Source of the DNA: Vogesella indigofera
Lineage (GTDB): Bacteria > Pseudomonadota > Gammaproteobacteria > Burkholderiales > Chromobacteriaceae
NCBI RefSeq assembly: GCF_003633895.1
Contig: NZ_RBID01000017.1
Span: forward strand, 98,507-162,506
Direction: 5' to 3'
DNA length: 64,000 nt
Shown here piece by piece: positions 45,030 through 53,891 of this stretch. The position numbers and the translations under genes are program-made. How positions within the stretch are numbered: position 1 is the first letter of the stretch; every line of letters begins with the position of its first letter. The notes under the pieces are model-generated. The model was not told the DNA's origin. It was given only the letters and a program-made list of their open reading frames with translations, and made no database searches.

Positions 45030-45587
45030 TTAGAAGCCGACCAGGGTGACCACCCCCAGCACCGCGAAGATACAGGCGGCAATGCGGTGCACGGTGGCCA
45101 CCGGCAGCTTGCGCGCGGCCACTTCGCCCAGTAGTACCGCCGGCACGTTGGCGATCATCATGCCCAGCGTGGTGCCCATCACCACCGCCGGCAGTGCGTC
45201 AAAGCGGGCCGACAGCGCCACGGTGGCGATCTGCGTCTTGTCGCCCATCTCGGCCATGAAGAAAGCGATCACGGTGGCGCCGAACACGCCGACGCGGTCC
45301 AGCAGCGGCATATCGTCATCCAGCTTGTCCGGAATCAGCATCCACAGCGCCATGGCGATGAAGGAGATGCCCAGCACCCAGCGCAGCAGGTTGTCGGTAA
45401 TGTAGGCCGACGCAATCTGGCCGAGCCAGGCGGCGGCAAAATGGTTGAGCACGGTGGCCACGAAAATGCCGGCGATGATGGGTAGCGGTTTCTTGAAACG
45501 GGCGGCGAGCAGCAGCGCGAGCAGCTGGGTCTTGTCGCCGATTTCGGCCAGGGCGACGATGCCGGTAGAGAGCAGGAAGGCTTCCAT
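45030..45587 (-). CDS. GDT1/UPF0016-family manganese exporter
   Basis: 185 residues. Two copies of the family signature E-x-G-D-K-T are present (ALAEIGDKTQLLALLLAARF near residue 12-31 and MAEMGDKTQIATVALSARFD near 110). Each lies within a set of three hydrophobic helices. Bacterial members such as Vibrio MneA export Mn2+ from the cytoplasm. ATG 45587 is the conserved start; a longer open frame runs through the riboswitch and is rejected. The upstream yybP-ykoY element strongly supports a Mn role. Confidence 0.92.
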   Translation of the reverse strand: MEAFLLSTGIVALAEIGDKTQLLALLLAARFKKPLPIIAGIFVATVLNHFAAAWLGQIASAYITDNLLRWVLGISFIAMALWMLIPDKLDDDMPLLDRVGVFGATVIAFFMAEMGDKTQIATVALSARFDALPAVVMGTTLGMMIANVPAVLLGEVAARKLPVATVHRIAACIFAVLGVVTLVGF

Positions 45588-45650
45588 GAAATGATCCGGG
45601 GGGCTGCGCGGACAACATGATTCTCCGCTGCCGCAGCCCCCGCTACGCAC
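45588..45650 (-). promoter_or_regulatory. Expression platform of the manganese riboswitch
   Basis: On the minus strand GGGGGCTGCG and CGCAGCCCCC can pair in a 10-bp stem whose 3' arm abuts the ribosome-binding region (GGATCATTTC then ATG). This suggests that ligand binding controls access to the start codon. Confidence 0.55.
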
Positions 45651-45776
45651 CGGAAAATCATGAGTCTTGCCAGGCCTTGCGGCTGTTTGCGCCATGGTGC
45701 TGCCGGATTGCCCGGCGAACCAAGTGTGTTGACGCAAGCCTCTGTCAGTAATGCAGAGCGGCTACTCCCTCAGGAC
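45651..45776 (-). ncRNA. yybP-ykoY manganese riboswitch aptamer
   Basis: Read on the minus strand, the leader of the GDT1-type gene contains TGAGGGAGTAGCCG, then GCGTCAACA, and near its 3' end GGCCTGGCAAGACTCATGA followed by TTTTCCGG. These are the conserved blocks of the Mn2+-sensing yybP-ykoY class (GGGGAGUAG, GUCAACA/GUCAUCA, GGC-GCAAGAC). The element starts at the predicted transcription start and precedes a Mn-exporter-family gene. Boundaries are approximate. Confidence 0.85.
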
Positions 45777-45783
45777 GAGGCGG

Positions 45784-45812
45784 ATTGTACGCGATGGCGG
45801 CAGGCGCTTCAA
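45784..45812 (-). promoter_or_regulatory. Promoter of the riboswitch-controlled Mn exporter
   Basis: On the minus strand TTGAAG (45812-45807) and TACAAT (45789-45784) have a 17-bp spacer. Its -35 overlaps the left end of the inverted repeat at 45810-45841. Confidence 0.8.
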
Positions 45813-45841
45813 GGTTGGCCGCAAGCGTGCGGCCAACCTTG
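45810..45841. repeat. Inverted pair of TGCGGCCAACSTTG (terminator-like)
   Basis: Two exact S = C copies, 45810-45823 (minus) and 45828-45841 (plus), are separated by AGCG and form a 14-bp perfect stem. It starts 8 bp after the mscL stop codon, where a terminator is expected. Confidence 0.92.
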
Positions 45842-45848
45842 TGCCGGA

Positions 45849-46304
45849 TCAGCCCAGTTGCGAGGTGCAGTGCGGGCAGCGCGTCGCCTTCAGCGGAATG
45901 CTGGACAGGCAGTAGCTGCACTCCTTGGTGGTGATTTCCACCGGTGCCGCCGGCGCCGGGCGTTGCAGCTTGTTCAACGTCTTGATCAGCATGAAGATGG
46001 CAAAGGCGATGATGGTGAAGCTGACCAGCGCGTTGATGAACAGGCCGATGTTCAGCGTCACCGCACCGGCTTCCTTCGCCGCCGCCACCGACGCGTACGG
46101 TGCCGCCTTGGCGCCTTCCTTCAGCACGAAGAACAGGTTGGCAAAGTCGACGTTGCCGATCAGCAGGCCGATCGGCGGCATGATTACGTCATCAACCAGC
46201 GACTTGACGATGGTACCAAAAGCACCGCCGATGACGACACCAACGGCCAGATCGATGACGTTGCCACGCATGGCAAACTCGCGAAACTCTTTCAGTACGG
46301 ACAT
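45849..46304 (-). CDS. mscL: Large-conductance mechanosensitive channel MscL with zinc-ribbon-like tail
   Basis: 151 residues. The N-terminal amphipathic helix and TM1 ([40 protein letters not shown]) and TM2 ([20 protein letters not shown]) are canonical. The C-terminal end has [18 protein letters not shown], two CxxC pairs suggesting a zinc ribbon. MscL opens under membrane tension to release solutes during hypo-osmotic shock. To my knowledge such Cys-containing tails occur in several betaproteobacterial MscL proteins. Confidence 0.96.
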   Translation of the reverse strand: MSVLKEFREFAMRGNVIDLAVGVVIGGAFGTIVKSLVDDVIMPPIGLLIGNVDFANLFFVLKEGAKAAPYASVAAAKEAGAVTLNIGLFINALVSFTIIAFAIFMLIKTLNKLQRPAPAAPVEITTKECSYCLSSIPLKATRCPHCTSQLG

Positions 46305-46387
46305 GTTGTTCCCTTCGTTTAATGTCGGATATCAATGACAAGCTAGTATCTGACAGCGGCAAAGGCAATGGCAACGGCTTTTTGCAC

Positions 46388-46425
46388 GCAAAAACCCCCG
46401 CTGCCGCCGTCGCGGCAGCGGGGGG
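46388..46425 (-). terminator. Terminator of the Aer-like receptor gene
   Basis: CCCCCGCTGCCGC (46395-46407), loop CGTC and GCGGCAGCGGGGG (46412-46424). On the minus strand it is followed by TTTTTGCG. It begins 13 bp after the receptor stop codon. Confidence 0.92.
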
Positions 46426-46437
46426 CGTGCGTCGGCT

Positions 46438-48030
46438 TCAGGCGGGCTGGGTGTCCGCTTCCACCTCGAAGTGGGCGGCCAGCGCCGAGACCCGCGCCGC
46501 CTGGTCGGCCAGCTTCTCGATGCCGTGATTGGCGGAACGGATGTGCTGGTGCGACTCGGCAAACTGCTCGGCGATGTGGGCCATGCGCTCGGCGAGGTGG
46601 GCGGCGGCGGCAGACTGCTGCGCGTTGGTGCCGGCGATGGCCTGCATCATCTGGTTGACGCTGTGCGAGCTGTCCTGCACCCCCTGCAGCTTGGCGGTGG
46701 TGCGCAGCTGCGCCTCGGCGCCGGCTCGGGTCTGCTCGGTGATGGTGGCGATGGCGCTGACGGTACTGTTGGCCGCCTCGCGCACATTGTGGATCAGCTG
46801 CTTGATCTGGTCGGTGCTGAGGCTGGTGCGTTCCGCCAGCTTGCGTACCTCGTCGGCGACCACGGCGAAGCCGCGGCCGGACTCGCCGGCACGCGCCGCC
46901 TCGATCGCCGCATTCAGCGCCAGCAGGTTGGTCTGGTCGGCGATGTCGTGGATGGTCTGCGTCACCTGGGTGATGCTGTCGATGGCGCTGGCCAGGTCGG
47001 TAATGATGTGCTGCGCCTGCTCCACCGACTGGCTCGCCGCCAGCGTGCGCTGCTGCGAGGTGTTCATGTCGGCATTGCTCTGCGCCACGCTGCTGCTGGT
47101 GTCGATGCTGAGGCGGGCGGTTTCCTCGGCGTGGCCGGCCACCTGTTCGATGGAGGCGGACAGCTCTTCCACCGCGCTGCTGATCTGGCTGACGCTTTCG
47201 TTGCCGGCGGCCATGCGGTTGAACAGCTCGGCGATGCGCTGCTGCATGTGTATGGTTTCCTCCGCCTGCGCGCGCGCGGTCATCTGCAACTCGTCCAGCA
47301 TTACCTTGAGGTGTACCTGCATGTAGGCGAGCGCGGTTTCCAGCTTGCCCTGTTCGCCGGCGCGGTTGATGGCCAGCTCGTTGGTGAGGCGACCTTCGGA
47401 GATGTTCATGCAGCTGTCCAGCAGGTGCTGCTGGTGGTCGCGACGGTGTTTTTCCGCCAGCAGCCAGCCCAGCGTCGACAGCGCGCTGGCGCCGATGATC
47501 ACGCCGCCGGCGACACCGCCGGTCAGCACGCCGGCGCCAAGCACCAGCACCGTGCTCAGGGCGACATGGATGCGGCGGAACCAGGCCAGCGTGCGGCCGG
47601 GCGCCTTGGCCTTGGCCAGCGGCTTGCCCTGCATCAATTGTGGATACAGCAGTTTCGCCTCGCGCACCGCCTCCGGCCGCGCCGGGCTGCGCACCGACAT
47701 GTAGCCGCGGACGGCGCCGCGTTCCTTCACCGGCACCACGAAGGCGTCGACCCAGTAGTAGTGGCCGTTCTTGCAGCGGTTCTTGACCAGGCCGCGCCAG
47801 CAGTCGCCGCGCTTCACCGTCTGCCACAGGTCCTCGAACAGCACCGGTGGCATGTCCGGATGGCGCACGATGTTATGGTTCTGGCCGAGCAACTCCTCGC
47901 GGCTGAAGCCGGACAGCTGGACAAAGCTGTCGTTGGCGTAGGTGATGCTGCCCTTGAGATCGGTTTGGGTAACAATGAGGCCGCTGGTAAACGGCACTTC
48001 AATATCATGGACTGGCAGATTCTTTTTCAT
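46438..48030 (-). CDS. Aer-type PAS methyl-accepting chemotaxis/aerotaxis receptor
   Basis: 530 residues; ATG 48030 ([14 protein letters not shown]) matches the Aer opening, and further upstream codons are not conserved in character. The PAS domain (about 20-125) has [40 protein letters not shown] and [20 protein letters not shown]. Two hydrophobic segments near 165-205 anchor it. The signalling domain contains the highly conserved hairpin [20 protein letters not shown] followed by [18 protein letters not shown]. Aer senses redox state through PAS-bound FAD and signals to CheA. No other che gene is adjacent. Confidence 0.93.
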   Translation of the reverse strand: MKKNLPVHDIEVPFTSGLIVTQTDLKGSITYANDSFVQLSGFSREELLGQNHNIVRHPDMPPVLFEDLWQTVKRGDCWRGLVKNRCKNGHYYWVDAFVVPVKERGAVRGYMSVRSPARPEAVREAKLLYPQLMQGKPLAKAKAPGRTLAWFRRIHVALSTVLVLGAGVLTGGVAGGVIIGASALSTLGWLLAEKHRRDHQQHLLDSCMNISEGRLTNELAINRAGEQGKLETALAYMQVHLKVMLDELQMTARAQAEETIHMQQRIAELFNRMAAGNESVSQISSAVEELSASIEQVAGHAEETARLSIDTSSSVAQSNADMNTSQQRTLAASQSVEQAQHIITDLASAIDSITQVTQTIHDIADQTNLLALNAAIEAARAGESGRGFAVVADEVRKLAERTSLSTDQIKQLIHNVREAANSTVSAIATITEQTRAGAEAQLRTTAKLQGVQDSSHSVNQMMQAIAGTNAQQSAAAAHLAERMAHIAEQFAESHQHIRSANHGIEKLADQAARVSALAAHFEVEADTQPA

Positions 48031-48262
48031 GATTCGGACACTGAGACGGCTAGGCAATCGTGGAGGTGGATAACGCTGCAAGCCACGCATGGTATAACCA
48101 CGTCATGGAGCGTGCCATTTATCCGCTTGATCTGGATCAAGGCTGCGCGACTCTGATTTTCCTGTTTAAAATCATCGGGGTTATTGCAGTGGCTTTTAAT
48201 GAATGGTGCCGTTTGATACGGCGGATTTGTATCGAATCCGATACAGCATGGAGAGACCGAAC

Positions 48263-49258
48263 ATGAAAATCGCCGTTTTCGATAGCAAGCAATACGATCG
48301 TCAGGCGCTGACCTTAGCAAATCATGATTACGGTTTTGCGCTGAGCTTTTTCGAGCCGCGCCTCAATGGCGACACCGTGGCGCTGGCCGCCGGCTTCGAG
48401 GTGGTGTGTCCGTTCGTGAACGACCGGCTGGACGCGGCGGTGGTGGCCAGCCTGGCCGCCGGCGGCACGCGGCTGGTGGCGCTGCGCTGCGCCGGTTTCA
48501 ACGGTGTCGACCTGGCGGCCTGTAGCCGGCACGGCATCCGCGTGGTGCGGGTGCCGGCGTATTCGCCGCACGCGGTGGCCGAGCACGCGTTCGCGCTGCT
48601 GCTGGCGGTCAACCGCCGCATTCACAAGGCCTACGTGCGGGTGCGCGAGATGGACTTTTCGCTGGACGGGCTGGTCGGCTTCGACCTGCACGGCAAGACC
48701 TTCGGCGTGATCGGCACCGGCCGCATCGGCGAGGCGGCGATCGGCATCGCCCGCGGCTTCGGCATGCGCGTGCTGGCACACGACGTGGCGCAGGACCGGC
48801 TGCTGGCCAATCAGCTCGGCTTCAGCTATGTCGACCGCGCCACGCTGCTGGCCGAATCCGACGTCGTCAGCCTGCACCTGCCGCTGCTGCCGGCGACGCG
48901 GCACCTGATCGACGCCACCACCCTGACGCAGATGAAGCGCGGCGCGCTGCTGATCAATACCAGCCGCGGCGGCCTGATCGATACCCCGGCGCTGATCGAG
49001 GCGCTGAAGGACGGTCGCCTTGGCGGGGTGGGGCTGGATGTCTACGAGATGGAGGAGGGCGTGTTCTTTGAAAACCTGTCCGAGGCCGGGCTGCAGGACG
49101 ACCAGCTGGCGCGGCTGCTGACCTTCCCCAATGTGCTGATTACCTCGCACCAGGGCTTCCTCACCCGCGAGGCGCTGGACAATATCGCCCGCACCACGCT
49201 GGGCAATGTGCAGGCCTTTGCCAGCGGTGCGGTGCTGGACAACGCGGTACACGGCTGA
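48263..49258 (+). CDS. ldhA: D-lactate dehydrogenase (2-hydroxyacid dehydrogenase family)
   Basis: 331 residues from ATG 48263 (GGAGAG upstream). MKIAVFDSKQYDRQALTLAN and RCAGFNGVDLAACSRHGIRV are typical of LdhA. The NAD motif is GVIGTGRIGEAAIGIARGFG. Catalytic residues are seen in NTSRGGLIDTPALIEALKDG (Arg), GLDVYEMEEGVFFE (Glu) and ITSHQGFLTREAL (His). It reduces pyruvate to D-lactate with NADH. Monocistronic; an exact 22-bp palindrome follows as likely terminator. Confidence 0.93.
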   Translation: MKIAVFDSKQYDRQALTLANHDYGFALSFFEPRLNGDTVALAAGFEVVCPFVNDRLDAAVVASLAAGGTRLVALRCAGFNGVDLAACSRHGIRVVRVPAYSPHAVAEHAFALLLAVNRRIHKAYVRVREMDFSLDGLVGFDLHGKTFGVIGTGRIGEAAIGIARGFGMRVLAHDVAQDRLLANQLGFSYVDRATLLAESDVVSLHLPLLPATRHLIDATTLTQMKRGALLINTSRGGLIDTPALIEALKDGRLGGVGLDVYEMEEGVFFENLSEAGLQDDQLARLLTFPNVLITSHQGFLTREALDNIARTTLGNVQAFASGAVLDNAVHG

Positions 49259-49270
49259 CGCCGGCCGCGC

Positions 49271-49292
49271 TTGCGGCCAACGTTGGCCGCAA
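49271..49292. repeat. 22-bp perfect palindrome made of two overlapping TGCGGCCAACGTTG copies
   Basis: It lies in the 37-bp gap between the convergent ldhA and GFA-family genes. Overlapping plus (49272-49285) and minus (49278-49291) copies share the CAACGTTG centre. It could act as a bidirectional terminator or a recognition site. Confidence 0.92.
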
Positions 49293-49295
49293 CCG

Positions 49296-49694
49296 TCATT
49301 CGCGGCCCGGTTGCCACGCCGCATGGTGCGGCAGCCCGTCGCTTGCCAGCCACGGCCGGTCGTGACTGCACCAGATGTGCTGCTGCGGGCTGACGCCGGG
49401 GTCGTCGTCCAGCGTCGCCACGCGCACGATGACTTGCGGCTGGCCGGTGCGCTCCGCCACCAGCTGGCTGCCGCAGCGGGTACAGAAGTGGCGCAGCTTG
49501 CCCGGCGACGACTCATAGCTGCCCAGCGCCGGCTGCCCGGTCAGCCAGCGGAAGTGCTGGCGCAGCACGCCGGCGGTGCTGGCGAATGCCGCCGCGTGCG
49601 CCTTCTGGCAGGTCAGGCAGTGGCAATGCGCGATCGGCCCATCGAGCCGGTCGACTTCATAGCGGACGGTGCCGCACAGGCAGCTGCCTTGCAT
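49296..49694 (-). CDS. GFA/CENP-V-family zinc protein
   Basis: 132 residues. Zinc-binding Cys motifs of the Gfa fold are in order: GSCLCGTVRYEV, AHCHCLTCQKAHAAAFAS and FCTRCGSQL. The family includes glutathione-dependent formaldehyde-activating enzyme, but most members are uncharacterised and no formaldehyde genes adjoin. Specific function is therefore left open. Confidence 0.88.
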   Translation of the reverse strand: MQGSCLCGTVRYEVDRLDGPIAHCHCLTCQKAHAAAFASTAGVLRQHFRWLTGQPALGSYESSPGKLRHFCTRCGSQLVAERTGQPQVIVRVATLDDDPGVSPQQHIWCSHDRPWLASDGLPHHAAWQPGRE

Positions 49695-49722
49695 CGGGGA
49701 CTCCTTTCGCGTTGCAGCGCAT

Positions 49723-49740
49723 GGCCAACGTTGGCCGCAA
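49723..49740. repeat. Intergenic copy of TGCGGCCAACSTTG
   Basis: An exact minus-strand copy (49726-49739, S = G) with a partial opposing half (GGCCAAC). It lies between the GFA-family start and the yaaA stop. Confidence 0.88.
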
Positions 49741-49781
49741 GCAGGTGGCCGCGTGGTTTCCTGCGTCGTTTCCCACTCAGC

Positions 49782-50561
49782 TTATTGCGCTGCAGGATCG
49801 CGGCGGAACAGCCAGGTCCGGGCATCGGACAGCTCCGGCACGAAGGCGTAGCCCTCGCTGTCGAACGCCTTCAACTGCTCGGCGTCCGTCACCTGCCGCT
49901 GCGTCGCCCAGCGCGCCATCAGCCCGCGCGCGCGCTTGGCGTAGAAGCTGATGATCTTGTACTGGCCGTTTTTCAGGTCCTGGAACACCGGGGTGATGAT
50001 GCGGGCCTGCAGTTGCTTCGGCTTCACCGACTTGAAGTACTCGTCGGAGGCGAGGTTGACCAGCACTGGTGCCGCCTCGTTCTCCAGCTCGCGATTCAGC
50101 GCCTCGGTGATCAGCGTGCCCCAGAACTCGTACAGGTTCTTGCCGCGCGGATTGGCGAGGCGGGTGCCCATCTCCAGCCGGTACGGCTGCATCAGGTCCA
50201 GCGGCCGTAGCAGGCCGTACAGCCCGGACAGGATGCGCAGGTGGCGCTGCAGGTAGTCGTGCTCGCTCGCATCCAGCGACGCCGCATCCAGCCCCTCGTA
50301 GACATCGCCCATGAACGCCAGCACCGCCTGCTTGGCATTGTCCGGCGTGAAATCCGGCTGCCAGTCGTGGTAGCGGCCGACGTTGAGCTGTGCCAGCGCA
50401 TCGCTGATGCCCATCAGCTGGCCGATATCGGCCGGCGACTTGTCGCGCAGCACGCGGATCAGCGCCATGCTGTGATCGAGGAAATCCGGCTGCGTGTACG
50501 GTACCGTCCGCGGCGGGGTGTCGAAATCCAGCGTTTTCGCCGGAGAAATAACCATTAACAT
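49782..50561 (-). CDS. yaaA: YaaA (DUF328) peroxide stress protein
   Basis: 259 residues. ATG 50561 ([17 protein letters not shown]) follows AAGGA at 6 bp; a longer upstream frame is rejected. Family blocks include [37 protein letters not shown] and [17 protein letters not shown]. In E. coli YaaA lowers intracellular free iron and limits Fenton damage under H2O2, and it binds DNA. Divergent from dtd. Confidence 0.95.
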   Translation of the reverse strand: MLMVISPAKTLDFDTPPRTVPYTQPDFLDHSMALIRVLRDKSPADIGQLMGISDALAQLNVGRYHDWQPDFTPDNAKQAVLAFMGDVYEGLDAASLDASEHDYLQRHLRILSGLYGLLRPLDLMQPYRLEMGTRLANPRGKNLYEFWGTLITEALNRELENEAAPVLVNLASDEYFKSVKPKQLQARIITPVFQDLKNGQYKIISFYAKRARGLMARWATQRQVTDAEQLKAFDSEGYAFVPELSDARTWLFRRDPAAQ

Positions 50562-50628
50562 AGCAATCCTTGTCACGCGCAATGGCAGGGATTGTAACGC
50601 AGAGCCGAAACGCTTTTCAGGAGGGATG

Positions 50629-51081
50629 ATGCGAGTATTGGTACAAAGAGTGCGCGAGGCGTCGGTCACCGTCGACGGCCGGATCACCGGCGCGATCGGG
50701 GCCGGGCTGTTGTTGCTGGTCGGCATCGAGGCGCCGGACAGCCGCGCCGACAGCGAGTGGCTGGTGAAGAAGATCAGCCAGCTGCGCATTTTCAACGACG
50801 ACGACGGCGTGATGAACCGCTCGCTGCTCGACTGCGGCGGCGAAGTGCTGGCAGTGAGCCAGTTCACCCTGTTCGCCACCACCAAGAAGGGCAACCGCCC
50901 CGGCTACAGCCGTGCGGCGCGGCCGGAGCAATCGTCGCCGATGTTCGACGAATTCGTGCAGTTGCTGGGTGCGGCGCTGGGCAAGCCGGTGCCGACCGGG
51001 GTGTTCGGTGCCGACATGCAGGTGGCGCTGGTCAACGACGGCCCGGTCACCATCTGGCTGGACAGCAAGGCGCCGGAATGA
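50629..51081 (+). CDS. dtd: D-aminoacyl-tRNA deacylase
   Basis: 150 residues; AGGAGGG precedes ATG 50629 (an ATG two codons earlier overlaps the ribosome site). [17 protein letters not shown], the catalytic [20 protein letters not shown] and the GPVTIWLDS gate motif are characteristic. It hydrolyses D-aminoacyl-tRNA and mischarged glycyl-tRNA(Ala). The stop overlaps the following acetyltransferase start (ATGA). Confidence 0.97.
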   Translation: MRVLVQRVREASVTVDGRITGAIGAGLLLLVGIEAPDSRADSEWLVKKISQLRIFNDDDGVMNRSLLDCGGEVLAVSQFTLFATTKKGNRPGYSRAARPEQSSPMFDEFVQLLGAALGKPVPTGVFGADMQVALVNDGPVTIWLDSKAPE

Positions 51082-51632
51082 GCGCTTTCCCCGCGCTGCA
51101 GGGAGCACGGCTGACGTTGCGCGAATTCCGGCCTCAGGATGCGCCGGCACTGTTTGATATCTACCGCGATGCCGTGTCCATGCAATGGTTCGGCACCGAG
51201 CCGCTGCAGACGCTGGCACAGGCCGAGGCGCAGGTGGCGGTCTTTATCGGCTGGCAGCAGCTGCCCAGTCCGTGGCGGCGCTGGGCTGTCGAATCACGGG
51301 CCGATCAGCAACTGGCGGGTAGCTGCGGCCTGTTCAAGTGGAATCGCGGCTGGCGCAGTTGCACGCTCGGTTACGAGCTGGCGCCGGCTTATCGCGGGCA
51401 GGGCATGATGCGCGAGGCGTTGCAGCTGGCGCTGGACTGGGGCTTTGCGAACATGGCGCTTAACCGTATCGAGGCACAGGTCCACCCGGACAATCTGCCG
51501 TCCATCCGCCTGCTGCAGGGTTTGGGCTTTGTGCAGGAAGGGCGTTTGCGCGAGGCCGGATTCTGGCTCGGACAATATCATGACCTGCTGGCGTTTTCCT
51601 TGCTGCGGCAGGATTGGGTGCTGCCGTCCTGA
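51078..51632 (+). CDS. GNAT-family N-acetyltransferase (RimJ/RimL-like)
   Basis: 184 residues. The opening [20 protein letters not shown] and the acetyl-CoA loop [20 protein letters not shown] are GNAT hallmarks. [20 protein letters not shown] then [14 protein letters not shown] match the RimJ/RimL branch, which acetylates protein N-termini or small amines. Translationally coupled to dtd. The substrate is unknown. Confidence 0.9.
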   Translation: MSAFPALQGARLTLREFRPQDAPALFDIYRDAVSMQWFGTEPLQTLAQAEAQVAVFIGWQQLPSPWRRWAVESRADQQLAGSCGLFKWNRGWRSCTLGYELAPAYRGQGMMREALQLALDWGFANMALNRIEAQVHPDNLPSIRLLQGLGFVQEGRLREAGFWLGQYHDLLAFSLLRQDWVLPS

Positions 51633-51684
51633 ACGAAGCGCGGCCAGGTTTGGCCGCGAAATTTTTAATCACGGAAAACCGATA

Positions 51685-52248
51685 ATGACAAAACAGATCC
51701 CGGCCTTGCTGATCATCGACATGCAGCAGGCGATGGCCATGCCACAGGCCGGCGAGCGCAACAATCCGCAGGCGGAGGCCAATATCGCGCGCCTGCTCGC
51801 CGCCTGGCGCGCGGCCGGGCAGAAGGTGATCCACGTGCGCCACATGTCGCGCAAGCCGGGCTCGCTGTTCTGGCCCGGCCAGAGCGGCGCTGCGTTCCAG
51901 CCGGCTTTCCAGCCGCTGGACAGCGAGATGGTGTTCGAGAAGAACGTGCCCGATGCCTTCACCCACAGCGCGCTGGAGCACTGGCTGCACGTGCGCGGGA
52001 TTCGCCGTCTGCTGCTGGTTGGCGTCAGCACCAACAACTCGGTGGAATCGACCGCGCGCAGTGCCGGCAATCTCGGCTTCGACACCCTGGTGGTCAGCGA
52101 CGCCTGTTTCGCCTTCGCCAGGGCTGACTACCACGGCACGCCGCGCAACGCGGACGAGGTGCACGCGATGGCGCTGGCGAATCTGGATGGCGAGTATGCG
52201 CGGGTGTTGAGCACTGGGCAGGCACTGGCCTTGCTGGCGGCGGACTAA
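51685..52248 (+). CDS. Isochorismatase-like hydrolase with Ser in place of the nucleophilic Cys
   Basis: 187 residues with the isochorismatase fold: PALLIIDMQQAMAMPQAGER (catalytic Asp), KVIHVRHMSRKPGSLFWPG, and the cis-peptide/nucleophile segment VGVSTNNSVESTARSAGNLG. Classical members read TNxCVEsTar with a Cys nucleophile; here the position is Ser (NNSVEST). This variant is, to my knowledge, a recognised subgroup of unknown chemistry. A MITE-like repeat begins at the stop codon, so the last bases of the gene belong to both. Confidence 0.85.
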   Translation: MTKQIPALLIIDMQQAMAMPQAGERNNPQAEANIARLLAAWRAAGQKVIHVRHMSRKPGSLFWPGQSGAAFQPAFQPLDSEMVFEKNVPDAFTHSALEHWLHVRGIRRLLLVGVSTNNSVESTARSAGNLGFDTLVVSDACFAFARADYHGTPRNADEVHAMALANLDGEYARVLSTGQALALLAAD

Positions 52249-52363
52249 GAGCCGCTAACAAACCCCCTGATCCTGCGTTGCGCCTCCTTGCCGTACGACT
52301 TGTACTGTCTGCGTCGGCGCGCCTTAGCTCAGGTGCTCTGCGAGGTTTTGTTAACGGCTCTAA
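52246..52363. repeat. MITE-like 118-bp element with imperfect terminal inverted repeats
   Basis: The left end TAAGAGCCGCTAACAAACCC and the reverse complement of the right end (TTAGAGCCGTTAACAAAACC) match at about 18 of 21 positions, with one indel. The interior includes GCGTTGCGCCTCCTTGCCGT and is non-coding. The TAA of the left end serves as stop codon of the isochorismatase-like gene. Its right end is 13 bp from the miaA stop. Confidence 0.6.
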
Positions 52364-52376
52364 CGACTGTCGCCGC

Positions 52377-53333
52377 TCAGTCCTGTCGCTGCGTCGCCTG
52401 CCAGTGTTCGATGGCGTGGCAGGCCGGGCTCAGGATGTCGTCGTGGTCGGCGGCCAGGTTCAGGTTGTCCGCCGCCATGCTGCGCAGCCAGGTGATCTGG
52501 CGCTTGGCCAGCTGGCGGGTGGCGGCGATGCCGCGCTCGACGAATTCGGCGTGGCTGTACAGGTCGTCCTGGTATTCCCACGCCTGGCGGTAGCCGACGC
52601 AGCGCATCGACGGCAGCTCCAGCGACAGCTGCGGCCAACGTTCGCGGATGCGGCTGACTTCGTCGAGGAAACCCTGCTCCAGCATGATGTGGAAGCGTAG
52701 CGCGATGCGCTGGTGCAGCCAGCTGCGTTCGTCCGGATTCAGTGCCAGCCGCAGCAGGTTGCCGCGCGCGGCGTCGTCGCGGCCGCGTGCCAGCAGCGCC
52801 GACATGGTCTCGCCGCTGAGCAGGCAGATTTCCAGCGCGCGCTGGATGCGTTGCGAGTCATTGGGGGCGAGGCGGGCGGCGGTGACGGCGTCGAGGGTAG
52901 CGAGACGCGCGTGCATGGCCGGCCAGCCGAGGCGGGCGGCGTCGGCTTCCAGCTGCTGGCGCAGCGCCGGATCGGCCTGCGGCAGGTCGGACAGGCCGTC
53001 GGTCAGCGCCTTGAAATAGAGCATGGTGCCGCCGACCAGCAGCGGCAGCTTGCCGCGCGCGTGGATGTCGGCGATCAGGCGGTTGGCGTCGGCGTGAAAC
53101 TGCGCCGCGGAGTAGGCGTCCGTGGGGTCGATGATGTCGATCAGGTGGTGCGGGCACTGCGCCATCTCCGCCGCGGTCGGTTTGGCGGTGCCGATGTCCA
53201 TGTCGCGGTAGACCAGGGCGGAATCGACGCTGATGATTTCGACCGGGAAGCGCTCGGCCAGCGCCAGCGCGAGGCCGGTCTTGCCGGAGGCGGTGGGGCC
53301 CATCAACAGGATGGCGGCAGGATGATCGGACAT
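52377..53333 (-). CDS. miaA: tRNA dimethylallyltransferase
   Basis: 318 residues. P-loop [19 protein letters not shown] and the Asp/substrate motif [20 protein letters not shown] are diagnostic. [20 protein letters not shown] and the insert ending [10 protein letters not shown] follow. It adds the dimethylallyl group to A37 of tRNAs reading UNN codons. A 24-bp palindrome lies upstream. Next to dtd and gluQ, this region is rich in translation-quality genes, but they are separate transcripts. Confidence 0.97.
   Translation of the reverse strand: MSDHPAAILLMGPTASGKTGLALALAERFPVEIISVDSALVYRDMDIGTAKPTAAEMAQCPHHLIDIIDPTDAYSAAQFHADANRLIADIHARGKLPLLVGGTMLYFKALTDGLSDLPQADPALRQQLEADAARLGWPAMHARLATLDAVTAARLAPNDSQRIQRALEICLLSGETMSALLARGRDDAARGNLLRLALNPDERSWLHQRIALRFHIMLEQGFLDEVSRIRERWPQLSLELPSMRCVGYRQAWEYQDDLYSHAEFVERGIAATRQLAKRQITWLRSMAADNLNLAADHDDILSPACHAIEHWQATQRQD
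52630..52643 (+). repeat. Near-exact copy of the repeat inside miaA
   Basis: TGCGGCCAACGTTC: 13 of 14 positions match. Confidence 0.78.
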
Positions 53334-53383
53334 GGTGGTGTCAGGCTAAGGAAATGGCCGGCCATTGTCGCATGGCGCGACCG

Positions 53384-53407
53384 GCTGCGGCCAACGTTGG
53401 CCGCAGC
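53384..53407. repeat. 24-bp perfect palindrome made of two overlapping TGCGGCCAACGTTG copies
   Basis: The longest palindrome of this family in the window. Plus copy 53386-53399 and minus copy 53392-53405 share the CAACGTTG centre. It lies between fdxA (ends 66 bp to the right) and the miaA start. Confidence 0.92.
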
Positions 53408-53472
53408 TGCTGCTGGTGACGCGTCGCTGCGTTGTCAGCCGGCGCGGGCGGGCAACGGCGGCGTGCTGCCGT

Positions 53473-53796
53473 TCAGCGTTCCAGCAGGTGGCGCTTGTCC
53501 TTCACCGGCAGCCAGTCGGCGTGGTCGGGCAGCGCGTCGATCTTGGCGGACAGCACCGGCCACAGCGGCGTCAGCTCGGCGTTGATGGCGACGAAATCCT
53601 GCTGGTCGGGCGGCAGGTCTTCCTCGGCGAAGATCGCCTCCGCCGGGCACTCCGCCACGCACAGCGTGCAGTCGATGCACTCGTCGGGATCGATCACCAG
53701 GAAATTGGGGCCGGCGTGGAAGCAGTCCACCGGACAGACATCGACGCAGTCGGTGTATTTACATTTGATACAGGCTTCGGTTACAACGTGCGTCAT
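53473..53796 (-). CDS. fdxA: 7Fe-type ferredoxin (FdxA)
   Basis: 107 residues from ATG 53796 (AAAGGAG upstream). The cluster ligands are [20 protein letters not shown] and [18 protein letters not shown], the pattern of Azotobacter FdI-like [3Fe-4S]/[4Fe-4S] ferredoxins. It transfers low-potential electrons in the cytoplasm; the partner is not evident. Divergent from gluQ. Confidence 0.95.
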   Translation of the reverse strand: MTHVVTEACIKCKYTDCVDVCPVDCFHAGPNFLVIDPDECIDCTLCVAECPAEAIFAEEDLPPDQQDFVAINAELTPLWPVLSAKIDALPDHADWLPVKDKRHLLER

Positions 53797-53891
53797 CTGG
53801 GCGCGCTCCTTTGATGGTGGGTGTCCGGGGTAATGCTTGAGTTGTTTAGTCAATATTTTAGTCGTATCTCTCTATTTTCGCTGCTCCTGCC

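Noticed and set aside
45588-45737. 50-codon N-terminal extension of the GDT1-type gene
   Set aside because: The region is the manganese riboswitch; family proteins start at MEAFLLSTG.
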